Part shown: positions 44,146 to 52,965 of the stretch, piece after piece
Layout of the letters: every line of letters begins with the position of its first letter
How positions within the stretch are numbered: position 1 is the first letter of the stretch
From: Paraburkholderia fungorum
GTDB lineage: Bacteria; Pseudomonadota; Gammaproteobacteria; Burkholderiales; Burkholderiaceae
Length of the DNA: 64,000 nucleotides
Assembly: GCF_902833645.1 (NCBI RefSeq)
Contig: NZ_CADFGE010000019.1
Coordinates: forward strand, 1,781 to 65,780
Reading direction: 5' to 3'
Notes under the pieces: generated by a model
What the model saw: the letters and a program-made list of their open reading frames with translations, nothing else
Database searches by the model: none
Told to the model about the DNA's origin: nothing
Made by a program: the position numbers and the translations under genes

Positions 44146-45621
44146 ATGAGCGCGCCGCCTACCGCCGTTGTGCATGAGAAAAACGCCGCAGTGATTGAAA
44201 CGAATTTGCCCTCGCGGCTCGACCGCTTGCCCTGGGGACGCTTTCATTCGTTGATCGTTGTCGCGCTGGGCGTAACGTGGCTGCTGGACGGTCTCGAAGT
44301 CACGCTGGCGGGTGCGGTAGCGAGCGCGTTGAAGTCCAGTCCATCGTTGCGCTTTACCAACGCCGACGTGGGCCTCGCCGGCAGCGCTTACATTGCCGGC
44401 GCCGTGCTCGGTGCACTCGGATTCGGCTGGCTGACGGACCGGCTCGGCCGTCGCAAGCTGTTTTTCATCACGCTCGCGCTTTACCTCGCGGCCACCGCGG
44501 CAACCGCTTTGTCGTGGAATCTCGCCAGTTTCCTGCTGTTTCGCTTTCTCACCGGCGCCGGCATCGGCGGCGAATACACCGCGATCAATTCGACCATTCA
44601 GGAGTTCACACCGGCGCGGGTGCGCGGCTGGACGGATCTCGGCATCAACGGCACCTTCTGGGTCGGCGCCGGACTCGGCGCGGCGGGCTCGCTGATCCTG
44701 CTCGATCCAAATCTGCTGCCCGGCGACTGGGGCTGGCGCGCGTGTTTCTTCATCGGCGCGGTGCTGGCGCTGGCGATTTTGCCGATGCGCATCTGGGTGC
44801 CTGAAAGTCCGCGCTGGTTACTCACGCACGGCGATGAAGGCGATGCGCGCTCGATCGTCGAGGGCATCGAAATGCGTTTTCGCGACGAAGGCCACACGCT
44901 TGCCGACGATGGCCTCACACGCCTCAAGCTGAGAGCGCGCGGACATACGCCGCTGCGCGAGGTGTTTCACACGCTGTTCAACGTGCACCGTCGACGCGCG
45001 CTGGTCGGCCTCTCGCTGATGACTGCGCAGGCCTTCTTCTACAACGCGATCTTCTTTACCTACGCGCTGGTGCTGACCGATTTCTACGGCGTGCCGGGCG
45101 ACCATATCGGTTGGTATCTGCTGCCGTTCGCGCTCGGCAACTTCCTTGGGCCACTGGTGCTCGGCCGGCTCTTCGACGTAATCGGGCGACGCAAGATGAT
45201 TGCTGCGACTTACGCGCTGTCCGGCATCCTGCTGACGGTAAGCGGCTATCTGTTCGAACAGCAGATGCTCACCGTCACGACCCAGACCATCGCGTGGATG
45301 GTAGTTTTCTTCTTCGCCTCGGCAGCGGCGAGCTCGGCGTATCTGACTGTCAGCGAATCGTTTCCGCTGGAAATCCGCGCGCTGGCGATCGCGGTGTTCT
45401 ACGCGTTCGGCACGGCGTTGGGCGGCGTCATCGGCCCAGCGTTCTTCGGCCGGCTGATCGACACGCATCAGCGCAGCGAAGTGTTTTCGGGCTATCTGGT
45501 CGGCTCGGCGCTGATGCTCGCCGCGGCGGTGATCGCCGCGATCTGGGGCGTGGATGCGGAGCGCAAATCGCTCGAGAGTGTGGCGGCGCCGCTTTCGAGC
45601 GTCGTGGACGACGCGGGATAA
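44146..45621 (+). CDS. MFS transporter, sugar-porter-like
   Basis: 491 residues with about 12 helices. The first-loop motif GWLTDRLGRRKLFF and RFLTGAGIGGEYTAINSTIQEF after helix 4 place it in the sugar/metabolite:H+ symporter group of MFS. The matching motif in the second half is GRLFDVIGRRKM. The substrate is unknown. ATG 44146 is favoured by AGGAGA 10 bases upstream; 64 further in-frame codons are ignored. A hairpin at 45734 lies past the stop. Confidence 0.9.
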   Translation: MSAPPTAVVHEKNAAVIETNLPSRLDRLPWGRFHSLIVVALGVTWLLDGLEVTLAGAVASALKSSPSLRFTNADVGLAGSAYIAGAVLGALGFGWLTDRLGRRKLFFITLALYLAATAATALSWNLASFLLFRFLTGAGIGGEYTAINSTIQEFTPARVRGWTDLGINGTFWVGAGLGAAGSLILLDPNLLPGDWGWRACFFIGAVLALAILPMRIWVPESPRWLLTHGDEGDARSIVEGIEMRFRDEGHTLADDGLTRLKLRARGHTPLREVFHTLFNVHRRRALVGLSLMTAQAFFYNAIFFTYALVLTDFYGVPGDHIGWYLLPFALGNFLGPLVLGRLFDVIGRRKMIAATYALSGILLTVSGYLFEQQMLTVTTQTIAWMVVFFFASAAASSAYLTVSESFPLEIRALAIAVFYAFGTALGGVIGPAFFGRLIDTHQRSEVFSGYLVGSALMLAAAVIAAIWGVDAERKSLESVAAPLSSVVDDAG

Positions 45622-45733
45622 AGCATGCGCTCCAAGACGTCGCAAAGGCGCGGACCGGACCACACACCCTGACACGTCGCGGCGGCCACCAACCGCACCA
45701 TGCGCCTCAATGCATCGCAGCAAACACAGAACG

Positions 45734-45766
45734 AAAAAACGCGCAGTCAGTGCTGCGCGTCTTTAT
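45734..45766 (-). terminator. Terminator downstream of the nitroreductase gene
   Basis: ACGCGCAG and CTGCGCGT form a perfect 8-bp stem with a 6-nt loop. On the minus strand it is followed by six T, 23 bp after the nitroreductase stop. It may also end the MFS transcript on the plus strand. Confidence 0.85.
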
Positions 45767-45788
45767 TACCATCAAAGCTGCCGGACGT

Positions 45789-46382
45789 TCAGAACGCCTT
45801 CTTCCAGGCACCGCCATAAGCGATCTCGGCAAGCGGCAAACGCTGACGCACCGATTTTTCGCGCTCGCGCAGCACCGGGTCGAGTTTGTCCACGTCGCCG
45901 TAGTGGCCGAGCGAAATGATCGCGATCACGTCGACGTCGGTCGGCAACTTGAATGCCGCGCGGAACGCGTTCGGATCGAAGCCGCTCATCTGATGCGCGG
46001 CGAGGCCGAGCGCATGTGCCTGCAACACCAGCGCCATTGCCGCGGCACCCGCGTCGTACGCTGCGCAGCGATTCGCTTCGCCCTTGCTGGTGAGCGTGTG
46101 CGTGGTCACCGCGATCAGCACCGGCGCCGGTGCATTCCAGCCCTGATTGAACGGCACGAGCGTAGCAAAGGCCTGCTTGAACGAGACTTCATCGACGCTG
46201 CGGTCAAATACGAGAAAACGCCACGGTTGTGCGTTATACGAAGACGGCGCCCAGCGTGCCGCTTCGAGCACCGACTGCAGGTGCTCGCGGCTCACCGGCT
46301 CGCTCGAATACGCGCGCGGGCTCCAGCGACCTGCAATCAACTCGTGAATGGCAACTGCGGTAGGGGCGGGTTTGTTGGTCAT
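45789..46382 (-). CDS. Nitroreductase family protein
   Basis: 197 residues of the NfsB/FRP fold. RWSPRAYSSEPVS begins the FMN-binding region, followed by ARWAPSSYNAQPWRFLVFDRS and a C-terminal HYGDVDKLDP stretch. Enzymes of this family reduce nitro compounds or quinones with NAD(P)H; the natural substrate is unknown. ATG 46382 follows a GAGAGAAG ribosome site; an ATG eight codons earlier is possible. Confidence 0.88.
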   Translation of the reverse strand: MTNKPAPTAVAIHELIAGRWSPRAYSSEPVSREHLQSVLEAARWAPSSYNAQPWRFLVFDRSVDEVSFKQAFATLVPFNQGWNAPAPVLIAVTTHTLTSKGEANRCAAYDAGAAAMALVLQAHALGLAAHQMSGFDPNAFRAAFKLPTDVDVIAIISLGHYGDVDKLDPVLREREKSVRQRLPLAEIAYGGAWKKAF

Positions 46383-46584
46383 GCGCTTCTCTCGGTCGAA
46401 ATTCATGATCGACGGGCGGCTGCCCGGGGTTTCATAGCATAACCGGGCTGAGCCGCTCGTGCTCCAACAAGTGCACAGTTAGTTTTTCAGATCGGCTGCA
46501 ATGGCAAACGGCCTCATATAAGAGAAAGGCCGTTTGCGCGGGTTCGCGTTTTTTAAAGTGCACGAGGGGCGGGCGGCCGCAGTT

Positions 46585-47868
46585 TCATACCGCTTGCGGC
46601 TCCGGCACCTTGGCCGGCCGGTTGATCCGCAGCACGATCACGGCGGCCACCAGGCACAATCCGCCAGAAATCATCGATGCGACCGTGTACGTGCCGAGGC
46701 TCGCGCGCAGCATGCCCGCACCGAGCGCCGCGAAGGCCGCGCCCAGTTGGTGACCGGCGACCACCCAGCCGAATACGACCGGCGCCGATTCCTTGCCGAA
46801 GACATCGGTCGCAAGACGCACGGTGGGCGGCACGGTCGCGATCCAGTCGAGCCCGTAGAACACCGCGAACAGCGGCAAGCCGAAGAAATCGATACCGAAC
46901 GCGTGCGGCAGGTACATCAGCGACAAACCGCGCAAACCGTAGTACCAGAACAGCAAAACGCGACTATTGAAGCGATCCGACAGCCAGCCCGACAGTGTCG
47001 TGCCGAACAGATCGAAGATACCCATGGCAGCGAGCAAGGATGCGCCCTGCACTTCGCTCATGCCGTAGTCGCCGCACATCGCAATCAGGTGAGTGCCGAC
47101 ATAACCATTGGTGCTCGCGCCGCAGATAAAGAAGCTGAAGAACAGCAGCCAGAAATCGCGCGTCTTGCTCGCCATCGCGAGTGTGCCGAAGGCGATGGCC
47201 AGCGGATTCTGCTTGGTCACCGTGGCGGAGATCAGCGCGTCGGCCGGCTCGCCGAATGGGCGCAGCTTCATATCAGCGGGCCGCTCCGGCAACAGAAACG
47301 CGACCAGCGGCAAAACGACTGCGGCAGCGCCCGCCACCACCCACACCACCTGACGCCACCCGTAATGCTCGGCGATGGCCGCGAGCATCGGCAGGAACAC
47401 CAGTTGGCCGGTCGCCGAACTCGCGGTGAGAATCCCCATGACGAGGCCACGATGCGTCGTGAACCAGCGCGTCACCACCGTCGCCGACAACGACAGCGCC
47501 GCCACCCCGGTCGAGCCGCCGACCATCACGCCCCAGATCAGGACCATCTGCCACGGATGCGTCATCAGCGACGACAATGCCACGCCCGCCGCCATCGTGC
47601 CGAGCGCGATCAGCAACGTGGGACGCACACCGAAGCGCTGCATCGCCGCAGCCGCGAACGGCCCCATCAGGCCGTAGAGCGCAATATTCACGGAGATCGC
47701 GAGCGAAATCGTCGCGCGGCTCCAGCCGAATTGATGCTCCAGCGGCACCATCATCACGCTGGGCGTAGCGCGGGTGCCCGCGGCCGCCAGCAACACCAGA
47801 AACACCACCGCCACGGTCAACCAGCCGTAGTGGAAACGTCCGCCAATCAGTCTCGCTGCCCAGTTCAT
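46585..47868 (-). CDS. MFS transporter, monocarboxylate/OFA-like
   Basis: 427 residues with about 12 helices. The N-terminus (FHYGWLTVAVVFLVLLAAAGTRATPSV shortened: HYGWLTVAVVFLVLL) and LEHQFGWSRATISLAISVN are typical of the oxalate/formate-type and monocarboxylate MFS group. The mid-protein loop SGWLSDRFNSRVLLF is also present. A GGAGAA site supports ATG 47868. It is divergent from a TetR regulator, with two palindromic sites between them, so it is probably the regulated target. The transported compound is unknown. Confidence 0.88.
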   Translation of the reverse strand: MNWAARLIGGRFHYGWLTVAVVFLVLLAAAGTRATPSVMMVPLEHQFGWSRATISLAISVNIALYGLMGPFAAAAMQRFGVRPTLLIALGTMAAGVALSSLMTHPWQMVLIWGVMVGGSTGVAALSLSATVVTRWFTTHRGLVMGILTASSATGQLVFLPMLAAIAEHYGWRQVVWVVAGAAAVVLPLVAFLLPERPADMKLRPFGEPADALISATVTKQNPLAIAFGTLAMASKTRDFWLLFFSFFICGASTNGYVGTHLIAMCGDYGMSEVQGASLLAAMGIFDLFGTTLSGWLSDRFNSRVLLFWYYGLRGLSLMYLPHAFGIDFFGLPLFAVFYGLDWIATVPPTVRLATDVFGKESAPVVFGWVVAGHQLGAAFAALGAGMLRASLGTYTVASMISGGLCLVAAVIVLRINRPAKVPEPQAV

Positions 47869-47934
47869 CGGTTCTCCAGTCGGCGCTTGCCCGCAGGCCG
47901 CTCCGCTCGCATTGTTACGCCTTAGGTGAAGGAC

Positions 47935-47954
47935 TTGTGACAGATCGGTCACAA
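47935..47954. promoter_or_regulatory. Palindromic operator 1, MFS-tetR intergenic region
   Basis: TTGTGAC-AGATCG-GTCACAA is a perfect 7+7 inverted repeat in the gap between the divergent MFS and TetR genes. Size and symmetry fit a TetR-family dimer site. Its centre is 35 bp from operator 2. Confidence 0.6.
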
Positions 47955-47971
47955 TGAGTGTTGCGATATTA

Positions 47972-47987
47972 GTTACTGGTCGGTAAC
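47972..47987. promoter_or_regulatory. Palindromic operator 2, MFS-tetR intergenic region
   Basis: GTTAC-TGGTCG-GTAAC is a perfect 5+5 inverted repeat with the same spacer length and the same TCG as operator 1. The two sites share a T-AC-n6-GT-A core, so one regulator probably binds both. Confidence 0.6.
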
Positions 47988-48022
47988 ATGTCAAGGCGTC
48001 AATTCAATTCAGGTGGTATGCC

Positions 48023-48664
48023 ATGTCCGACAGTGAAACCTCCAGGCCGGCCAGTGCAAGGCGAGCACGCGGCACGCAGACGGCCGGCCCGGAAGCGCAG
48101 CAGCATCTATTGCGCGCCGCGGACGAGTTGTTTTATCGCGAGGGAGTGCGCACGGTCGGCGTCGACGCGGTGGTCGAGCGCGCGGGCGTGAACAAGATGA
48201 GTCTGTACCGCCAGTTTTCGTCGAAGGACGAGCTGGTGCTGGCGTATCTTGAGCGCAAGGACGAGCAGTTTTTCGGTTACGTGGAAAAGAGTTTCGCGAA
48301 GCATCCCGGTGAGCCGGCGAAGCAGCTTCAGCAATATTTCGACGACCTGGCGGTGCGTGCATCGATCGACGAGTATCGTGGCTGTCCGTTTGTGAATGTC
48401 TCGGTAGAGTTTCCTGACACGGCGCATCCGGCGCGGCGATTCGTGTTTCGCAACAAGGCGCGGTTGATGGCGCGGCTTCTGGAGCTCAGCACCGCAGCAG
48501 GCGCTGACGATCCTGTGGCGTTAGCCAACGGGCTGGGTTTGCTGATCGAAGGCGTGTACGCGGCCAGCCAGACGTACGGCCCGGGCTGCGGGCCGATTCT
48601 TGCCGCCCCGAAGGTGGCGGCGCAGTTGATCGCCGCGGCGTGCGGCGGGTCGCCGGCGCGTTAA
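48023..48664 (+). CDS. TetR-family transcriptional regulator
   Basis: 213 residues. The N-terminal helix-turn-helix is clear: LLRAADELFYREGVRTVGV then VDAVVERAGVNKMSLYRQFS and SKDELVLAYLERK. The C-terminal domain contains YRGCPFVNVSVEFPD, a motif seen in one common subgroup of TetR regulators. It is transcribed divergently from the MFS gene across two palindromes, so it probably represses that gene and itself. The inducer is unknown. Confidence 0.9.
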   Translation: MSDSETSRPASARRARGTQTAGPEAQQHLLRAADELFYREGVRTVGVDAVVERAGVNKMSLYRQFSSKDELVLAYLERKDEQFFGYVEKSFAKHPGEPAKQLQQYFDDLAVRASIDEYRGCPFVNVSVEFPDTAHPARRFVFRNKARLMARLLELSTAAGADDPVALANGLGLLIEGVYAASQTYGPGCGPILAAPKVAAQLIAAACGGSPAR

Positions 48665-48749
48665 GGTTTTTGCCGTTCTATTGCGGCAGCGCGCGGATAG
48701 GCAACGTTGCGCGCCATTAGAATGACGGTTTCCCCTTTCGTTGCTTGCC

Positions 48750-49304
48750 ATGTCGTCGCCTGTCGAATCTCACGATGCCGTTATAGCCGCCGTTCGTCAT
48801 TGGCTGACAGAGGCCGTGATTGGCCTCAATCTCTGTCCTTTTGCCAAAGCCGTGCATGTGAAAGGTCAGATTCGCTATGCCGTGAGCAACGCTGAGAATA
48901 TGGAAGGCGTTTTAACCGATCTCGAAGCCGAGATTCAGGCTCTGGTCGCGGCAAGTCCTGAAACGGTGGATACCACGCTACTGGTTTTACCGCGGGCGCT
49001 CGGCGATTTTCTCGATTACAACGATTGTCTGTTCTTCGCGGAAAGAATGATCAAGCAACTTCGGCTGGAAGGCGTTATCCAGATTGCGAGCTTTCACCCT
49101 CATTATCAGTTTGAAGGAAGCGAGCCCGACGACATTGAAAATTACACGAATCGTGCGCCTTATCCGATTTTTCACCTGCTTCGCGAGGACAGCATTGAAC
49201 GCGCAGTTCAGGCGTTCCCCGATCCGGAAGCGATTTATGAACGGAATCAGGAAACGCTTCGGCGAATCGGTCTTAAAGGCTGGAATGATCTGATGAAAAT
49301 GTAG
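48750..49304 (+). CDS. DUF1415 family protein
   Basis: 184 residues. VRHWLTEAVIGLNLCPFAKAVHVKGQIRY near the start (CPFA motif) and IQIASFHPHYQFEGSEPDD in the middle are hallmarks of DUF1415. The function is unknown in the family. It is slightly less GC-rich in codon choice than its neighbours. The start is ATG 48750; an ATG three codons earlier is possible. Confidence 0.88.
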   Translation: MSSPVESHDAVIAAVRHWLTEAVIGLNLCPFAKAVHVKGQIRYAVSNAENMEGVLTDLEAEIQALVAASPETVDTTLLVLPRALGDFLDYNDCLFFAERMIKQLRLEGVIQIASFHPHYQFEGSEPDDIENYTNRAPYPIFHLLREDSIERAVQAFPDPEAIYERNQETLRRIGLKGWNDLMKM

Positions 49305-49370
49305 TTCGCGCGGCGGCCGGCAAAAGGCCGCCGCCTGCCTACCACGCAGCCGCCACGCAGCGCAAACAGA

Positions 49371-50213
49371 TCAGCCGGCGACAAAGAATCTTTCTTTCAA
49401 CTCTTCGATCCCGAGCGTTTCCATTACTTCATTGAGTCGCTCGGCCGGCCGGCGCCTCGGCAGATCGTTGAAATGGGCAATAATCAGTTCATTCTTCATC
49501 GAATGTTCCCATCCGACCAACTCCGTCACGCTCACCTGATAACCGTGCGCTTCAAGCTGCAAGCAGCGCAATACGTTAGTAATCTGGCTGCCGAATTCCC
49601 GGGTATGTAACGGATGCCGCCAAATCTCGGTCAACGCATTGCCCAGCGATTTACTCTTGTTCTGCCGTAAAACACCTGCCACTTCGGCCTGGCAGCACGG
49701 CACCACCACAATGTATTTCGCGCGCTTTTCCAGCGCAAAGCGGAGCGCGTCGTCTGTCGCGGTATTGCATGCATGCAGCGCCGTGACGATATCGATTTGC
49801 GCCGGCAAACGCTCCGACGTAATCGACTCCGCCACCGACAAATTCAGAAACGACATTCCCTTGAAGCCTAGCCGGGCGGCCAGTTCCTCGGATTTCTTGA
49901 CGAGTTCCTCGCGCGTCTCAATGCCATAAATGTGCGACGCACCACCTGCGGCATCCTGAAACTCCTTGAAGAAAAGGTCATACAGGATAAAACCTAGATA
50001 TGACTTACCCGCGCCGTGGTCGACGAGCGTCACCGCGCCCTGCTGATCCTTGAGATCTTTCAGTAGCGGCTCGATGAACTGGAACAGGTGATAGACCTGC
50101 TTCAGCTTACGGCGGCTGTCCTGGTTCATCTTGCCGTCGCGCGTCAGGATATGAAGCTCCTTCAGCAGTTCGACGGATTGGTTGGGACGAATTTCGTGAG
50201 TTTTGCTGGACAT
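49371..50213 (-). CDS. SAM-dependent methyltransferase, METTL25/Methyltransf_32-like
   Basis: 280 residues. The glycine-rich SAM loop is VDHGAGKSYLGFILYD, followed by IYGIETREELV and VTALHACNTATDDALRFAL, the pattern seen in the METTL25/GSTCD-type group. A cysteine pair in VVPCCQAEV follows. The substrate is unknown. An N-terminal helical region (KMNQDSRRKLKQVYHLFQF) precedes the domain. It is convergent with the DUF1415 gene. Confidence 0.8.
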   Translation of the reverse strand: MSSKTHEIRPNQSVELLKELHILTRDGKMNQDSRRKLKQVYHLFQFIEPLLKDLKDQQGAVTLVDHGAGKSYLGFILYDLFFKEFQDAAGGASHIYGIETREELVKKSEELAARLGFKGMSFLNLSVAESITSERLPAQIDIVTALHACNTATDDALRFALEKRAKYIVVVPCCQAEVAGVLRQNKSKSLGNALTEIWRHPLHTREFGSQITNVLRCLQLEAHGYQVSVTELVGWEHSMKNELIIAHFNDLPRRRPAERLNEVMETLGIEELKERFFVAG

Positions 50214-50597
50214 CTCGGGGGACCGGCATCAATTGCGCGCGAACGTGCGACAGATGACGGAAAAAAGGAAAAGTTACTGCCAGTTTACCCAAAGCGCGCG
50301 CCGCCCACCTGGAGAGCCGTGTCGACAACGCAAGAAACGCCACAAACCTGGAACACTTCCTGCATAAAACGCACTGCGCGGGACGTTTCCAACGTGGCCA
50401 GAAAGCATCTTGCGGGCCGGCTCACCCGATGGCGTAAGCCGTGTCGCGCATAACAAGAGGCTGCCGGCCGTGGCGTCGATCACGCGAACCGAATGCATGT
50501 GGGGAGGACGGTCCCGGAACACGGGCCGAACGTTACGTAACCAGCAGCGCGCCGCGATATCAAACGGACGCGCGCCTGGAAATTAGAAGAGGCAGCG
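50214..50597. other. Intergenic stretch, no gene seen
   Basis: 384 bp between divergent genes. The only notable item is the perfect palindrome GTTACGTAAC (50532-50541), about 57 bp before the next start codon, a possible operator. No convincing coding sequence, terminator or RNA gene was seen. Confidence 0.5.
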
Positions 50598-50918
50598 ATG
50601 GACACGGTACCCAACGGAAACGTCGAACAGAAATTTCAGGAAATGCTGGCTAAGCTCACCGCCGCGCCGGCGTGGTCGGAAAAGCAGCAGCTCGAACTGG
50701 AGATGGCACGCGATATTTCCACCGAAATGCTGCGACTGGCCGAAATCATGCGCGACGGCAGCGTCGACATGGAAACGTGCCTGACGATGCTCAAGTACGC
50801 GAAAGTGCTCGACTTCGTGATGACGACACTCGCTTCGCGTCGCGACATCAAACCGCAAACGCTGCGGGTCATTTTCAAACTGGCCGGCCTGAAGGTGGAC
50901 GAGGCTTACCCCGGCTAG
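50598..50918 (+). CDS. Conserved-looking hypothetical protein, 106 residues
   Basis: 106 residues, mostly helical and charged: KFQEMLAKLTAAP, ELEMARDISTEMLRLAEIM and TCLTMLKYAKVLDFVMTTL suggest an amphipathic alpha-helical bundle. There is no signal peptide or membrane helix. An AGAGGCAG ribosome site precedes ATG 50598. I do not recognise the family and assign no function. Confidence 0.7.
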   Translation: MDTVPNGNVEQKFQEMLAKLTAAPAWSEKQQLELEMARDISTEMLRLAEIMRDGSVDMETCLTMLKYAKVLDFVMTTLASRRDIKPQTLRVIFKLAGLKVDEAYPG

Positions 50919-51009
50919 GACGCCCGCACAAAGTCACGCTCAGTTCGAGCGGCTCGGCGCCGCTCGAACTGATCACGCGCATGCTGTTCGCGGCGCGCGC
51001 GACCGTGCA

Positions 51010-51219
51010 TTACGCGCGCGGGGCTTCGACGGGTGGCGTGCCTTCATGAAATAGCGTCTTGAGTTGTGAGCGCAATTCCGGCGAGTCCGCATGCTTGTGC
51101 ACTGTCACGGCGTGTTGGACGGCCGCGTCCAGCAGTTCGCTCTCGCTGTCGGCGGACAGGGCAACGGTGCAATTCATTTCGCTCGGAAACTCGCGACAGT
51201 CGATGTATTTGCGAGTCAT
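51010..51219 (-). CDS. DUF1059 family protein
   Basis: 69 residues. MTRKYIDCREFPSEMNCTVAL with its two cysteines, and LLDAAVQHAVTVHKHADSPEL, match the short DUF1059 family, whose role is unknown. The start at 51219 matches the domain boundary and has AAGGAGA upstream on the minus strand. It is convergent with the 106-residue gene. Confidence 0.85.
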   Translation of the reverse strand: MTRKYIDCREFPSEMNCTVALSADSESELLDAAVQHAVTVHKHADSPELRSQLKTLFHEGTPPVEAPRA

Positions 51220-51392
51220 GGCAATCTCCTTGATCGAAAGACGAAACACCCCCAAGGGGCAGCAGGGGCGCGGGCCGCCTCCACGTCCTCAGTGGCAACA
51301 CGGCAGCGTGGGCGGCGTCGGGCGCAATGGAAATGGCGGGATCGGTTGACGCGGAGACGACGCGGGTCGCGTCCGATGGAAGGTGTTTGAAA

Positions 51393-51420
51393 AGTATAGT
51401 TCGCGTGCGGGGATTGAAAA
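51393..51420 (-). promoter_or_regulatory. Candidate promoter for the DUF1059 gene
   Basis: On the minus strand TTTTCA (51420-51415) and TATACT (51398-51393) are separated by 16 bp. Initiation near 51386 would give a leader of about 165 nt. The rest of 51220-51605 holds no recognisable gene. Confidence 0.45.
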
Positions 51421-51605
51421 GCAGTGAGCGCAGACCGGGCAAAGTCGAAACGGCCCGAACCCAGGTTTTTTCGGCCGCCTGCTCCGGCACCGAGGTTCCC
51501 GTTTGCCCTGCGCTGCCCACGGTGTGAAAATAGCGCCCTTCGCGCCGCCCGATCGCCGGAACGGATCAATCGGCGCGCCGACCTTCCGCTCATCCGCAGG
51601 ACCGC

Positions 51606-52880
51606 ATGTCATCCTCCCTCGATTCCGCCCGCGTTGCCGTGATCGGCGGCGGCCCCGCCGGCTTGATGGCCGCCGAGGCGCTTGCCCTGCACGGCGTGCA
51701 GGTCGACGTCTACGACGCGATGCCGTCAGTCGGCCGCAAATTCCTGATGGCGGGTAAAGGCGGCATGAATATCACGCATTCCGAGCCACTCGCGCCGTTT
51801 CTCGGCCGCTACGGCGCGCGCCGTGAACAGATCGCGCCGCTGCTCGACGCGTTCGGTCCCGACGCTTTGCGGGCATGGCTGCAGGGACTTGGCATCGAGA
51901 CGTTCGTCGGCAGTTCGGGACGGGTTTTCCCCACCGACATGAAAGCGGCGCCGATGTTGCGTGCGTGGTTGCATCGCTTGCGGGAAGCCGGTGTGCGCTT
52001 CCACATGCGCCACAAGTGGACCGGCTGGGACGGCGATAGCGGTGACAACATCGCCGCCCACACACTTCGCTTCGCCACACCCGACGGTGAGCAACACGCG
52101 AGCTATGACGCCGTGGTGTTCGCGCTCGGCGGGGCAAGCTGGCCGAGGCTCGGTTCGGACGCCGCCTGGGTACCGCTACTGAGCGCGCGCGAGGTGGCGG
52201 TGGCGCCATTGCAGCCGGCGAACTGCGGCTTCGATGCGGACTGGAGCCCCTATCTGCGCGAACGTTTCGCCGGTCAGCCAGTGAAATCCGTGGCCATCAC
52301 ACTCACCGATATAGACAATAAAGTCCACAATCGACAAGGTGAAATACTTCTGACCGAAACCGGCCTTGAAGGGAGCCTGATTTATGCGCTGTCGGCCACT
52401 ATCCGGGAGCGAATTCTCGCCGACGGCGATGTGACGATTTCACTGGATCTGGCGCCAGGCTTGACGTTGGAGCGTGTCGTCGGCGAAGTCACGCGACCAC
52501 GAGGCTCGCGCTCCATGTCCACTCACCTGCACGGCAGAATCGGTATAAGCGGCGTAAAACTGGCCTTGCTGCACGAGATTCTGTCGAAGGAAGCGTTCGC
52601 CGATGCACATGGACTCGCGCATGCGATCAAGGCGCTTCCGGTCCGGCTCACTCGCGCCCGGCCTATCGCGGAAGCGATCAGCACCGCCGGCGGGGTTTCG
52701 TTCGAAGCGCTGGACGAGCATCTGATGATCGAGCGGCTGCCCGGCGCGTTTTGCGCGGGCGAAATGCTCGACTGGGAAGCGCCGACCGGCGGTTATCTAC
52801 TCACCGCCTGCTTCGCCAGCGGACTTGTGGCCGGACGCGGCGCATTGGCGTATCTCGCGGCGCGCGGCGTGCCGCTCTGA
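51606..52880 (+). CDS. NAD(P)/FAD-dependent oxidoreductase, BaiN/HI0933-like
   Basis: 424 residues. The FAD motif VIGGGPAGLMAAEALALHG is at the N-terminus, KFLMAGKGGMNITHSE is the family signature, and TGGYLLTACFASGLVAGRGA closes the FAD domain. The reaction is unknown for most members. Around 52310-52350 the sequence is A/T-richer with rare codons (two ATA) and contains a 21-bp stretch repeated exactly at 54313, although the reading frame and family residues (GEILLTETGLEGSLIYAL) are intact. Confidence 0.88.
   Translation: MSSSLDSARVAVIGGGPAGLMAAEALALHGVQVDVYDAMPSVGRKFLMAGKGGMNITHSEPLAPFLGRYGARREQIAPLLDAFGPDALRAWLQGLGIETFVGSSGRVFPTDMKAAPMLRAWLHRLREAGVRFHMRHKWTGWDGDSGDNIAAHTLRFATPDGEQHASYDAVVFALGGASWPRLGSDAAWVPLLSAREVAVAPLQPANCGFDADWSPYLRERFAGQPVKSVAITLTDIDNKVHNRQGEILLTETGLEGSLIYALSATIRERILADGDVTISLDLAPGLTLERVVGEVTRPRGSRSMSTHLHGRIGISGVKLALLHEILSKEAFADAHGLAHAIKALPVRLTRARPIAEAISTAGGVSFEALDEHLMIERLPGAFCAGEMLDWEAPTGGYLLTACFASGLVAGRGALAYLAARGVPL
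52323..52343 (+). repeat. 21-bp exact repeat, copy 1 (inside flavoprotein gene)
   Basis: The 21 bases starting GTCCACAATCG and ending GACAAGGTGAA recur in the same orientation at 54313-54333. Here they encode VHNRQGE in frame. Flanks outside the 21 bases are not similar. Confidence 0.8.
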
Positions 52881-52965
52881 CATGTCCACGCCGCGTGTCA
52901 GCGGCGCCCTATTGCTGCGTGCGTGACCGCGCTCGATCTCGCTTCAGCATGTCGGGCACCGTCGT

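Noticed and set aside
46534..47925. Plus-strand open frame of 463 codons opposite the MFS gene
   Set aside because: Strongly Arg/His/Gln-rich shadow; the minus strand has a clear 12-helix transporter with a good ribosome site.
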